A DNA stretch of 64,000 bases from Lomentospora prolificans (lineage: Eukaryota; Ascomycota; Sordariomycetes; Microascales; Microascaceae), in the NCBI GenBank assembly GCA_029532625.1, contig JARFXM010000009.1, positions 2,294,001 to 2,358,000 of the forward strand. The letters run 5' to 3'. Under the pieces are notes generated by a model, which saw only the letters and a list, made by a program, of their open reading frames with translations, was not told the DNA's origin and did not search any database. This document shows positions 1-10,508 of this stretch, piece by piece. How positions within the stretch are numbered: position 1 is the first letter of the stretch; each line of letters starts with the position of its first letter. A program made the translations under genes and the position numbers.

Positions 1-5
1 CCCCT

Positions 6-443
6 TTACGACTTCCACACGTCCTCCTGCCCGTCACGGCCAACCATGCAGCCCAGCCAGTCGGAGCACTGAAGCAGCCTCAAGACGACGCGGGCCCCGC
101 CATCAGTGGTCCCCGGCCAGGCGGTGACGGCGGCAGCGAACGCCGCGAGGTCCGGGGAGGGCACGCGCACCCAGGCCCGGTTCCCGCGCACCTTGAGCAG
201 GTCGACGGGGATGGCGCTGCCCGTGTCGCCGAGGAAGCGGGCGAGGGCGGAGGCGCAGTAGGAGCGGACCTGGAGGTCGTCGAGCTCGGGTTGATGGGAT
301 GCCGGGTCGGAGGAGGAGAGCTCGAGGTGGGCGTAAGAGAAGGGTGCCGAGCGGATGGTGTGGGTGCGGATTTCTGCGGATTTCTTGGCCTTGTGGGGAG
401 GAGAGGTGTGGGTGAGTTGGATGTCTTCCATTGGGGTGGTCAT
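6..443 (-). CDS. POP8: RNase P / RNase MRP subunit Pop8
   Basis: Small protein subunit of nuclear RNase P and RNase MRP, which process the 5' ends of tRNA precursors and pre-rRNA. The first ATG of the open frame is at 443 (a second, equally usable one is at 431); the frame is open upstream only through non-ATG codons, so I start at 443, giving about 145 aa. The middle carries the Pop8 signature seen in fungal homologues: a YAHLEL strand, then LQVRSYCASALARFLGDTG, then AIPVDLLKVRG followed by AWVRVP, and a C-terminal WLGCMVG. The first 35 or so residues are a low-complexity Thr/Pro/Lys leader. It is divergent from SPT4, with about 510 bp between the two start codons. The assignment rests on motif memory, not a search. 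Confidence 0.8.
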   Translation of the reverse strand: MTTPMEDIQLTHTSPPHKAKKSAEIRTHTIRSAPFSYAHLELSSSDPASHQPELDDLQVRSYCASALARFLGDTGSAIPVDLLKVRGNRAWVRVPSPDLAAFAAAVTAWPGTTDGGARVVLRLLQCSDWLGCMVGRDGQEDVWKS

Positions 444-955
444 GATTGTTGGGGAGGTTGTCTTTGTTCCATGCCGGGTTGGAAGTTGGGAATCCGAGCT
501 CAAAGCGTTTGCTTTTCCGTGGAGGGTCTAAGTTGATATTGCTGGCTCCAGGAGATGGATTGAAGTGAGGCATGGAAAATCTTGGGTGTGGATTACAAAG
601 TAGCACTATAGTTAGCGGTCGGTGCAGCCCTGTGGCCCCGCTAGAATGGTACACCGAGCCGGCACTGATCATGTCGTTTCAGGGCCTGGCGAGCTGGGAT
701 GATTGGGCCGGGGCAGTTGGCTCTAGCGGGCTATTAGCCAGCTGGAATGTCATGGTGGGTAACCCAATTTCATAAGCCGGCCACCATCCATCCTCACCTG
801 CGAATCCCTGAAACTCACGGGCCGCATTTGCTTCCCTTGCATCCAACCTCAAGAGACGCAGGGAACTTCAACCTCCGCTCCCTCCGTCACGAAAACCACC
901 ACCGAAGCTATCTCGACGCCACCCCTCGACAGCCACAGAATACCGAAACCCCGTC
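444..955. promoter_or_regulatory. Shared intergenic region between divergent POP8 and SPT4
   Basis: About 510 bp separate the divergent start codons of POP8 and SPT4, so this stretch must carry both promoters and 5' leaders. I see no TATA box I would trust and no gene. Confidence 0.5.
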
Positions 956-1558
956 ATGTCGCAACACAACTTTGTCACCCCCGGCCAGCAGCGCTACCTC
1001 CGCGCCTGCATGGTTTGCTCGATCGTCATGACCTACAGCGTAAGCACTCTCGATCGTCTCCCTTGGCACCCTTCCACCCGAGAGATCCAAACAGCACCGG
1101 AGGCTGAGAAGGAGAGGAAAAAAAAAAAAAAACCAATCGAGGAAGGCTAACCTAGGCTCTCATATTCCCACATCTACAGCGTTTCCGCGACGAAGGCTGC
1201 CCCAACTGCGAAGAATTCCTCCATCTCGCCGGCTCCCAGGACCAAATCGAGAGCTGCACCTCCCAGGTCTTCGAGGGCGTCATCACCCTCTCCAACCCCG
1301 GCAAGAGCTGGGTCGCCAAGTGGCAGCGTCTTGACGGATACGTCCCTGGTCTCTACGCGATTAAGGTGTCGGGTCAGCTTCCGGACGATATCAGGCAGAT
1401 GATTGAGGATGAGTATAGGATACAATATATCCCGTATGTCCTGTCCCGCCCCTGTTTCCGCCCGGTTCGGATGGAGAATTGCGCGCGAAATCGGATTGAT
1501 ATGGCTGCTAACACGGCGATGTAGACGCGACGGAAGCGCCACCGAAATTGATACTTGA
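956..1558 (+). CDS. SPT4: Transcription elongation factor Spt4 (3 exons)
   Basis: Spt4 is the zinc-binding partner of Spt5 in the DSIF-like complex, which travels with RNA polymerase II and supports processive elongation. I read exons 956-1039, 1180-1433 and 1525-1558, giving 123 aa, close to the family's usual length. Intron 1 has donor GTAAGC and acceptor CTACAG and contains an A15 run; intron 2 has donor GTATGT and acceptor GATGTAG. The four zinc-ligand cysteines are C18 and C21 (ACMVC) and C35 and C38 (GCPNC), and the first intron lies between the two pairs. The Spt4 hallmarks FEG, SWVAKWQR and GLYAIKVSG are present, and the third exon restores the conserved IPRDGSA tail. It converges on KIN17 with about 230 bp between stop codons. 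Confidence 0.95.
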
Positions 1559-1787
1559 TATGTGGAATGGGCTTGGGCATTGGAGAATCAAGGGATCAAA
1601 TACCAAAAGAGAAAAAATTGCGAGGCGTTAAGGGCACGAGGATAACACCGTGTGTACACTATCCACTAAGAGATGAAATTCTATCCGTTGTATTCATGAG
1701 GGTATCGTAAATTGACATGTAATATGGAATCATACAAGTACAGGAAGCAGACAAGACGTCTCCTTTCCTCGAGGATCTCGAGTCTAG

Positions 1788-2933
1788 TTAGAAGTTCTTT
1801 CGCTTTTTGGCAGATGGTCCCCCGAACCCGGGGGTATCCCGCGCTCGTTTCCTTTCCATCTCCTCTTTCATTATCCTTTCAGCTTCGCTCATCTTCTTGG
1901 GCTGCTCCGACATGACTTTCTTGTCCTTCTTCGCTTGCGCAAAAACGTTTTTAACCTGCGGCTTGGACGATGCTTTCATTGAAAAGCCAGCGAGCCCAGT
2001 GGGTTTGGGGCCCAGCTTCTCGGCTGGCGGCGCCGCAGCGTCAGCCTTGCTCGCAGAAGGATTCTCGTCCTCTCCTGGAGACTCCTTCGCTGTTGGCGGA
2101 GATTCCGTCTTGGCGTCCTTGCTAGCCAGTTTGGGGCCGAACGAGATCTTCAACCCTTCCGCCTCCGCCAGCTTCAGCTCCTGCTCTTTCGCCTCCTTCT
2201 CTTCCTCCGTCATCTGCGACGTCTGCGCAGCCGCTTGCGCCCGCCGGATCTGTTCGCGAATCATCCGCGTCTCGAGCTCCTCGTCGCCTTGGTCTTGAAG
2301 CGCCTTCCGTCTCAACGCCTCCTGCCTCTTGAGCGCCTCGGGCGAGTTATCGATCCACGAGATGTGCAGCCCCTTTTCGGTGTCTTCGACGCGGCAGATG
2401 CTTTCGCGGCCTAGGTATTTGACGAATTCGGTGAGCGAGTTCCATTTTGTCGCGTTCATGTGCACGTGGTCCTTATTGGCGATGTATCTAGGCAACACAA
2501 GTTAGCACCTATACCGTACGTCGAGGAACTGGCGGCATACTCACTCTTGATAGAAGTGGTTCGCGTTGACTTGCTTCTCGCCGTGCGCCGTCTTCAATAG
2601 ACCGATGAAGTCCTTCAGAAACCTATCGCTGTAATCCTGGATAAAGGCTTTCGAGTTCTCTCCGACAATCACCATGTTTCGGACGTGCGACTCCGACATG
2701 CAATGCATCCTAAGCAAACCGTTAGCGTCCTGCCCTCATCGGGTGGCAAGTGCGTCGCGCGCATCCGCTAGATCATCAAAACGCAGTGGAATAGGGATAG
2801 AGACATACTTGAACGCATTAGCATCTCGGCACGCCTTCTCACAGACCTGGCAGTACCATCGTAGACGTGTGAGACCTTTGCTCTTGAGCTTGTTGGAGAT
2901 GGCCTTGGTCGACCCGGCTTCGGCTCGGCCCAT
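1788..2933 (-). CDS. KIN17: Kin17-family DNA/RNA-binding protein (3 exons)
   Basis: Kin17 proteins are nuclear zinc-finger proteins linked to DNA replication/repair and RNA processing. Exons on the minus strand are 2933-2809, 2709-2545 and 2487-1788, giving 329 aa. Donors are GTATGT and GTGAGT, acceptors CTTAG and CCTAG. The N-terminus is the invariant MGRAEAGSTKAISNKLKSKG; it is followed by a C2H2 finger with C28, C31, H44 and H50, the spacing typical of Kin17, and intron 1 falls inside the finger (after F41). Next is the winged-helix Kin17_mid region (FIQDYSDRFLKDFIGLL, VHMNATKWNSLTEFVKYLG). The rest is a charged coiled-coil/low-complexity tail ending in a lysine-rich GPSAKKRKNF. An in-frame extension upstream of 2933 exists but does not resemble the family and is probably 5' leader. 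Confidence 0.93.
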
Positions 2934-3519
2934 CTTGTCGGTCGGGAGGTGAGCAATAGACGGAGTTAAAGTAACGGACGGCTGATAAACTATGAGGTCA
3001 AAACTCGAGCGCCACTCCCCGGGATTGACGAGCACAAAATATACGTCAAGAAGGGAAGGTTTCTCGTGAGGTTCAAAGGCAATGTTCAACAGTGTACGAC
3101 GAGGGACATGGCTGGAGTGTATTGTCATTTGTCTAGGGTGCTGACTAATCGGACAAACTCGCCTTCAAATTCCGCCCACTGAGAGGCCAAGACGTACCCT
3201 CGAAGCGATCCCTTTGGCAGCATTATAGATTGATCGATAGTGAAAAGTAAAGTCAAAGTACTAGAATGAATGACAGGTGGTTAACCACCGACTAGAAACA
3301 GCGCCTCTATCGTCTCGCCTATGGGGGCCGCGACGCGGAGGATAAGGCCCCGGATTGTGGGCTTCTAGTATTGTCAAACATTGCCAATCACAAGGACGAA
3401 TGGCGGGCCGTAGTGAGCCGAGACACTCGTGGAGAAGCAAGGTAGAAAGAAAAGAAAGGGCCAGCTGAAAATCGAAACCTCGTTTTAGGCATGTAGCCGC
3501 AATATAAACCGGGGGAGGA
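2934..3519. other. Intergenic region between KIN17 and the hypothetical gene at 3520
   Basis: About 590 bp holding the KIN17 5' leader and promoter and the 3' end of the next minus-strand gene. The open frames here look like chance; I see nothing else. Confidence 0.4.
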
Positions 3520-5002
3520 TCAAGGGATTCCACCCATAGCACTGAACGCAGAGCTAGCTCGGAGACTATGCTTTCGGAGCATGGCGATGCTCTTCTCATG
3601 GTCTTTGATGAGTTTCTCTTGCTTCTGGGCGAGCTCCTCCAGCTTGTTAATTCGTCGGGTTAGGGCAGACATTTCCGAGTTCTCGATGCGCTCACGGATG
3701 GATTCCTCAATAACCTGATCTAGGCTCTTTCGAGTATTTCCATCCCGGTCACAAGGAATGAAATTGCCATTGGAAGATGACGGTCGAGGGCTGTTATGGG
3801 GCCCGATATCTACCTTAATAGATTGTCGATCTAGACAACAGCAGTTAGCTGTGGTCAAGCCGTCACTTTCACTCAAGAAGAAACTAACCCGACTCGATAG
3901 AGAGTAGCGGCTCGGTGATCAGGGGGCCGCCGAGCTCCCCAACTGAACCACGCTCGTTCTCCGTTAGCAACGGACCTGAAATTGTCGAATGGGGCCGGGC
4001 ACGCTTGCGAGGAGGGCTGATTTCCATAGGAGCAGAGGGCCCGTAGGTAGAGACACTAGCTGCGCGAGTACTCGATCCGTCGAAGCGCTTGTCTCGAGGC
4101 GTGGATTGAATTTGGAAGCTTCTTGAGCGCTTGCGGGTGGTGTGCTCTCGAAGAAAGGGGCTCAGACGGCGAGGGTCGCGCCTAGCCCTTTCCTCATCGG
4201 CGGGTGTCCACTTATCGTGCTGGGGCAGCGAGGTTGAGAGCCTGTAGCTGTCTCCTCCAGAACGCGAATCTCGGACACGCGACTTTGAGAACTTCGCGCC
4301 TTCCCCCAGAGAAGCTTGCTGCAGCTTCCCCTTTGAGGGAGTGATGGACAAGCCCCGGGAACCGTTACCTAGATTACCGTCAGGAACACTAGCACCACGA
4401 GAGGGCTCATTCTCTATCTGTGGCGCAATTTTGTGCGCCAGGAGGGGAGTTCCTGGGAAGCAGACATCCTTCGAAGTAAGCAGCTTCGTTCGCTCATTTA
4501 TCATGTACTCTTCCTAGATGTCATGACATTCGCGGACATATTGGGCAATAGCCGTGTTGCTATGGCAATCAATCCGAGCTTGGGTGTTCCTATTGTCGCG
4601 AAGTCTCCAATTGTCAACGAGCGCGGCAAGAATATTATCTTCGGGAAGGCGCTTTCGTCGGAAAAGGAAATCCACACGCGCATCAACGTAGAACTTAGCA
4701 ATCCTATCGAGGGGAACGCTATCTGTGGCGCGGTAGCCGATGCTCTTCCGAACAAGAGTCCAGAAGGCTTTGAGCGTCTCCAGGTTCTTGTAGAACAGCA
4801 GAGCTCGGAATAGAACCACTAAGTTCCGGTAGACGCGTTCTTTGGTGTCACGGGGCAGATTCGTCCGGTCGAGAATGCTACGTCGATAGAGAATAGTCTT
4901 CGAGGAGCTCGCGGTACCCAAGGGGAACTTCGTGACTTCGAATCCCGGGAACACGAAATCGTCAAGGCAGTTTCTGGCCTTGGGATACTCTGGCATTGTC
5001 AT
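3520..5002 (-). CDS. Hypothetical coiled-coil protein interrupted by an in-frame TAG
   Basis: I do not recognise this protein. The frame runs from ATG 5002 (or 4996) to a stop at 3520, with an intron removed between exon ends 3889 and 3830 (donor GTTAGT, branch GCTAAC, acceptor TCTAG). One TAG at 4516-4514 lies in the same frame: upstream ends in YVRECHDI and downstream resumes directly with EEYMINERTKLL, so both halves look like one protein of about 474 codons. The N-terminal 160 residues are predicted helical and look coding (LDDFVFPGFEVTKFPLG, VPLDRIAKFYVDARVDFL). The middle is Ser/Arg/Pro-rich and disordered with basic patches (RKRARPHS). The C-terminus is a coiled coil (MSALTRRINKLEELAQKQEK). 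No convincing intron removes the TAG: an acceptor-like CATCTAG is present, but the only GT sites at a suitable distance are poor (GTTGAC, GTGGAT). It is divergent from YJU2. Confidence 0.65.
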
Positions 5003-5621
5003 GATAATGTCCAGCCTTCTCTTCACGGGCGTGGTCGAGCCTCAGATAGAAGGAGATAGAAGGTAGCCTTATTATAGGCTTGGGTTGCTCATGAGGTGGT
5101 GGGTTTTCCCATAGTGCAAAGAGCAGAGGTCAGGATAGTGGCGAGCGAAAGTGCTAGCTCCAAGTTACTACCGTGCAGTTGGTGAAATAGATAGGGGGAG
5201 ATCCATTCTTTGTGGGTTTGTAGTAATATATGGGGTGGGCACCTTCCCCATGTTAAGATGAAGGCAGGTAGGACCCATCCTTGCCATCCCTACGCGTCGA
5301 GTATACGCGACGTCTCACCTCCCAAAGTCGCGAAGGAAACCAAAATGGCGCGCGATCACATGACATTCAATGGTACCAACTACTTGATGATTGACGCCAG
5401 CTATTTCCCCCACACACCTTCGCTCCCCGACGGCGAGCAACGTCAACTGCAATCCTACCCTACCAGGCCAGGAATCACATCACAAGCACGTCGAAGAACG
5501 CTGTTTCCGACCGGCTCGAGAGCTACACAGCAAGCAGATCAGAACTCGCTGTCTCTGTCAGACGCCTAGAGCCCGCCGACCCATTTCTCAAAACACCCGA
5601 CACTTTTAGGAGGCAACCACC
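5003..5621. promoter_or_regulatory. Shared intergenic region between the hypothetical gene and YJU2
   Basis: About 620 bp lie between two divergent start codons and must hold both promoters. The bases just before the YJU2 ATG (GCAACCACC) form a good fungal start context. No other feature recognised. Confidence 0.45.
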
Positions 5622-6515
5622 ATGTCTGAGCGAAAAGTTCTCACCAAATACTACCCGGCGGATTTTGATCCGTCGGAGCTTACGCGGAAGAGGAAGCCCA
5701 AGCAGAGCGGCCCAAAGATTCAGCCCGTCCGCCTGATGGCCCCCTTTTCGATGCGATGCACCTCATGTGGCGAGTTCATCTACCGCGGTCGAAAATTCAA
5801 CGCCAAAAAGGAAACGCCTCCTGACGAGCGGTATCTCGGTATCCAGATCGTTAAGCTACACATTCGGTGCACGCGATGCAGCTCCGAGATTACGTTTCGG
5901 ACAGATCCGAAGAACAACGACTACGCCATGGTCAAGGGTGCCGTGAGGAACATGGAGCCGTGGAGAGACCGCGCAGCCGAGGAGGAGACTGACGAGCAGA
6001 GGCTCGACCGCTTGGAGAGGGAAGAGGCAGAGGCGGCAGGAGAGGACGAGAAGGACGCCATGGCAGAGCTGGAAGCGAAGAACGCGGACGCCAAGAGGGA
6101 TATGGCTGCCGCCGACGCGCTCGATGCCATCAGGCAGCGTAACGCGAGAATCCAGCTTGCTGCGAAGGACGGCGTCGACTTTGCCGATTCTGTTGTGAGG
6201 GCCGAGGACGAAGAAAGGGTAAGGCAGGACAGGGAGGACGAGGAGGCGGCGCGGAGAGCCTTTGCCAAAGTCAGAGGTGAGGCGAAAGGTGACTTGCTCG
6301 GCCAGTTGGACATCGAGGATCTGCCACTCGATGAGGGCAGTGAGCCCATCGAAGGATCCGACGCCAAGTCTCTAGCAGGATCTTCGGCCGCCTCGAGTTC
6401 TGCTCCCACATCGGACTCGTCTTTAATGCCGCCGCCATCTTTTAAGAGGGTGGTCAAGAGGAAGCGAGATCATTCGTCACTATTGGGCATCAAGAAAAAG
6501 AAGCCGCTAGTTTAG
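5622..6515 (+). CDS. YJU2: Splicing factor Yju2 / Cwf16 (CCDC94 family)
   Basis: Yju2 is a step I splicing factor that joins the spliceosome with the Prp19-associated complex and promotes the first transesterification. It is a single exon of 297 aa with a strong ACCACC start context. The N-terminus KVLTKYYPADFDP followed by the basic KRKPKQSGPKIQPVRLM is the family signature. Zinc ligands C46/C49 (RCTSC) and C83/C86 (RCTRC) are intact, with EFIYRGRKFNAKKE between them and ITFRTDPKNNDY after them. From about residue 110 it becomes a long acidic coiled coil (EEETDEQRLDRLEREEAEAAG), then a Ser-rich linker and a basic C-terminus (KRVVKRKRDHSSLLG, KKKKPLV) that may act as a nuclear signal. Length is close to other Yju2 proteins. 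Confidence 0.95.
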   Translation: MSERKVLTKYYPADFDPSELTRKRKPKQSGPKIQPVRLMAPFSMRCTSCGEFIYRGRKFNAKKETPPDERYLGIQIVKLHIRCTRCSSEITFRTDPKNNDYAMVKGAVRNMEPWRDRAAEEETDEQRLDRLEREEAEAAGEDEKDAMAELEAKNADAKRDMAAADALDAIRQRNARIQLAAKDGVDFADSVVRAEDEERVRQDREDEEAARRAFAKVRGEAKGDLLGQLDIEDLPLDEGSEPIEGSDAKSLAGSSAASSSAPTSDSSLMPPPSFKRVVKRKRDHSSLLGIKKKKPLV

Positions 6516-7689
6516 GAGGAGGTACGAGTGGGAACAAGCCACTGGCGTACGAATTTTGATTATGTCTCCTTTAGGTGTATAATACAGGATTAGGGATACC
6601 CGGCGCTCGACACATAGGTTGTTTTCTTCTTAACAAGACATTACTTTACCGCCAACAGATTCGTGTTCAATTATCTAGTCACGACAGCATCTACTACCAG
6701 AACATATTTCAACGTGATGGTACATTCCAGGCAGCAAGGTATCAATTACAGGCTACTTCATACTCGGGTCAAGTCACTAACATCGATGATCAACGTTGCA
6801 AAGGGGTACAGTTTATCAAATAGGAACGAACGCTGTTTCTGGCTGTGCTTGTGCTTTAAATGTAGAAGCGAAGCGAAAGACTCGAAAAATCTTGCTTTGC
6901 GTGTATGATACGTCTCCTGCACTCTCTCCCGGCAAGAGATATAAAAGCGAAAAAGAAAGCTCCAGATTACCTTGGTTGCTCGAATCCGGTCCCAAAATAT
7001 CCCGATGTTCCCAATTAGACGGATAAAAATACGCCGTTAACGCCCCAAATGCGCTTCGCACCCACCGATACCGAATGCAAAATATATAAAGAAAAAAAAT
7101 ACCGAAGAGGGGGGAAATGAGGAGGGGATTATGATACGTATAGATGCCAAACGGAAACGAAAAAGACATGGCAAAAGGTCCGTATACCCAGCTAATTGCT
7201 TTGATGCTGTTCTCCGAAACTGTTTTGGTCGTGAGGCTTTCCCTCCCCAAGTGCGTTGTTTGCGCCCCCATCTTTTGAGCCCTTTTCCCCATATTTCAAA
7301 AGAAAGAAAAAGAAAATAAATTGGAGACGTTGTCAAGCCATGAGTCGATTTCTCCCAGTAAATATGTTGCACGAGATGGGAGGGAAGAACAGAATAGAAT
7401 AACAAAAAACTGCGCGGTTATTGTGCGCTGCATGGTCGTAGAAAAGCATTGATTCGATACGGGTTCGGCGTTTCGACATATTTCTCTTCCCTCCCCCAAG
7501 GACGGACTGAGAAGAAATACCACTGGCATTAATGGCACATTGCTTTCAGGAAGGGTGAAGATGATGCGTGTACGTTGTATCTAATTCGTTCCGGGATAGG
7601 ACTAGACCGTTTACTCCTATCCTCGGGAGGAGATGTGATTCAGCGGGTGAAGAGAACGCATGGTCTAGTCTTTAGTTCGTGACGAGCTG
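6516..7689. other. Intergenic region downstream of YJU2 and the 75-aa gene
   Basis: About 1.2 kb between convergent genes, A/T-richer than the flanking exons. It should contain both 3' UTRs. Open frames on both strands lack family signals or good start contexts; nothing else seen. Confidence 0.4.
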
Positions 7690-7917
7690 TCATGTGCGAC
7701 CACTCAGGTTCGTCCCGTTCGTCGCTGTTGAGTAGGTTGAGGAAGTGGCAGAGCCCGCCTGCCTGTCTCGTGTCGAGCTGTCTTGATGGCCTGGCTTATT
7801 GTGCATCTCTTCCATCTGTTTCATGGTGTGCTGGTGCATAGAGCGCGTGTAGGCAGCGATGTCCATGGGAGGAGGATTGTTGAGCGAGACGGTGTATTTT
7901 CCCTGACGCGTGGCCAT
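7690..7917 (-). CDS. Small conserved-looking fungal protein, 75 aa
   Basis: A single-exon ORF starting MATRQGKYTVSLNNPPPMD. I cannot name it, but the first 45 residues look constrained (PPPMDIAAYTRSMHQHTMKQMEE), with a Pro-rich turn followed by an amphipathic helix rich in Met, His and Gln. The last 30 residues are Ser/Thr-rich and probably disordered. There is no signal peptide, membrane segment or metal-binding Cys motif. The start codon has AAA immediately upstream. The alternative is a chance ORF; its composition and my recollection of similar small fungal proteins favour a real gene, at moderate confidence. Confidence 0.55.
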   Translation of the reverse strand: MATRQGKYTVSLNNPPPMDIAAYTRSMHQHTMKQMEEMHNKPGHQDSSTRDRQAGSATSSTYSTATNGTNLSGRT

Positions 7918-10484
7918 TTTTCGAAGAGGCCTTAGGACGGGGTCGAAAGAGACAAGATGGCGGAAGAGACCAACTTTGTCTAGATGGTCAAAGAGAGAGA
8001 GAGAGGAACAAAGGAGAAGGAAGAGAGGCCGTGTCTAGGCAAAATATGGAGAAGCACCCGCTAACGGCGTGGAATGGGTTTGTAGCAGGGAAAGAGTCGG
8101 GAAAGTGGGTGCGTGTTGGAAATAGCACCGATTATGACAAGAAGATCAGGAGGTTGGGGAATGGTGTGGGGAGAAGTGTCGGAAAGAGGGAGGCCGTTCT
8201 GCGAGATGTTGATCCGAAACTAATGTTTATTGCTGCCCAAGGAAGAAGAAACTTAATAGCGGGCGAGAGGAGTGCTTGTGAGATGGAAGCAGGTGAGGAC
8301 GACTATCAGTGGGAAAGAAGATGGAGGCGCGAAGATAAGCGGTGATTGATTCTGGGAGGAAAGGTGTCGTTCTGGGCCTGCGTTTTTCTATTCCGAGAAA
8401 TAACAATAACAGGCTGTGTAACGGATTGGGTGACTCTAATAAGGTATTTGACTAGACGTGACTGGGACACGACATCAGGGACTGAAAGAGGTCGCTGAGG
8501 ATTTAAAAGGGCGTTGGGGATGGAGGGGGCGTGTGGCGAGCGAGAGAGGTGTGGGGTGAGTGGCGGAGAGTGTACAAGTACGACGTCAAGTTGAGAAACG
8601 GGCAGGAGGGATAAGAGATACCACGGTCGAAGGGTGTGGAGAACAGAGAGCACTACTCGTAGGTAAGAGTGGGAAAAAGGGTCCAGGCCGGTGGTGTTGG
8701 GTCCGAAATGGTGTCTGTTCTTCCCAGTGCAGCCCAGTCTAATCAGTATGATGACTTCTACCACACCACCATCATTGATGGGCTGCACTGCTGCGTGCTT
8801 TACCATTGGTATGCCAGGCGTGCGGGTTCTGATCGTTCAAGGGCCTTGTACCCGCCCACGCATCGTCGCATAGCATGCGTATGCAACAGGGCAGAGTCCG
8901 AGGGGATTTCCCTCTTTTGTCTTCCTTTCAGAAAATACTAGATTGGATGTTGAACGACCCCCTCAGCCCTGAGTCAGCCCCCAGGAGGGCAAGTCACGGG
9001 GCCTAAATCTATAAAACCGTTGAGATCAATGTTGTGTATACATATCAAAAGGTGCGGTATGGCCGAGGGCCTTACCATCCGGTACAGGGAGAAGCATTCT
9101 TCTTCAACTGATCTATCCATAGTCTGACTTACAGGAAGAGGCCTCACATCGTAGCCAGTCGCGGCCGCAGCCCAAGTCGCACCCTCTGCAGCGGTGATAA
9201 GTGCTTGTGGTCCCCAAGGATTGTTGTGTTTGGGACTCGGACGACAGAGACACGGGAGGAAACAGGCATCCCTCTTATTCCCGTGCATAATGAGCATGCG
9301 CGAAGACGTGTAAGTTGACTTATGGGGGGAACCCCTACGCTCGAGTCTGGAAAGGGAAGTGAGGGGGCTAAAGTAAAGCATCCATTGATCTAGGCCCTGC
9401 TGCCCCTCATCCTCTCCACCATCTCACCACCGCGCGCAAGGTGAGGCGAGGTGTGTACTATGGAGAGCTCCAATTCGAGCCCACTCAATGCTTGGTTCGT
9501 CATAGGTCACCGATGCGCGCAAATATGGTCCAACCCACACCCCCCTAACGCCGTGGACAGTGTCTTCCACTAATGACTCTGTCACTGGCTGATTCGGGAT
9601 CATGGACGGAGTGTTGGAGAAATTTTGGACACCCTTCAAGAAACTGCCAGCCCTTCTCGATCAGCTAAGCGCGTCGACTGCCCTGTTAACGTTATTTGCG
9701 GGGCGAGAGAAGGCCGGAGAGGGTGACATTTGGGGACGAAGGAGAATTTAAGTTGATGACTTAGGCCGTCATTGAAACACTCCTCGGTTTGCAAGCTCAA
9801 AGACACAGGATTCCCTCGTAGGAGAGCCCGAATGGCGGTGGTATAGGTGGAAGAAGTCTGCCTACTCTTGAAAAGCTAAGTTGGGGAAAGAACCGATATG
9901 CAGCCCGCAGTTTTTTTGGCTCGCGCTCGCCGAAATCGTGAGATTTGAGGCGTTCAGCGACAGCGCTAGTAAACAATAATCCCAATCAAGGGAATGTCGT
10001 CCAAGCCCCGTCTGTCTAGGCGGCTTCCGTATGGCCGTACGGTTGGAGATAAAAACATTAGATCAATAGCAATGGGGCGAGAATATATTTTTTTCATTCG
10101 CTAGCGGCGGATAGTACCAGTCTCTCGTGGCCAGCACAGGAAGTCCGCATGCTCGCTGGGAGAGGAATGATCTTGGTGGGGTCTTAGTGGTGCCTGCAGC
10201 CCGGTATTGATTGAGACAATCGCCAGCGGAGAAAAGGACAAAAGTTGTGCTAGCCATGGACGGCAATGACGGAGGGATTCGCACGTACGCCCTAATGTGT
10301 GCCACTCTGGATCCTGCTTCTGGGGGACGGAAGGACGAACTGAGCGAGGGCAGCGGTGTTGGGAAAGTGCAGTCGCGCTGGGGTGTGTTGGAAAAGCCAT
10401 GATGTCACTGGGGGCTGGGGGTGGCAAAATTGGGGTGTCGATTTAGCAAGATTTAGACGGTGCTTCACGCACCCTGGAAGTACT

Positions 10485-10508
10485 TTGGTACGTTGGTACA
10501 TTGGTACT
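10485..10508. repeat. Three tandem 8-bp units (TTGGTACN)
   Basis: Units begin at 10485, 10493 and 10501 and read TTGGTAC plus one variable base. The function is unknown; the array is too short to call a minisatellite. Confidence 0.7.

Noticed and set aside
2736..3128. N-terminal extension of KIN17 upstream of 2933
   Set aside because: Kin17 proteins start at the MGRAEAG block; the extra residues have no counterpart and are likely 5' leader.
4514..4620. A 105-nt intron (donor GTTGAC, acceptor CATCTAG) that would remove the in-frame TAG
   Set aside because: Not excluded, but the donor is very weak compared with all other introns here and the removed segment looks coding, so not adopted as the annotation.
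5921..6457. 178-codon minus-strand Ser/Ala-rich ORF opposite YJU2
   Set aside because: Antisense of the Glu/Arg-rich coiled coil of YJU2; not independent.
8306..8806. 166-codon minus-strand ORF
   Set aside because: No recognisable domain, odd composition, lies in what should be the upstream region of the 75-aa gene.
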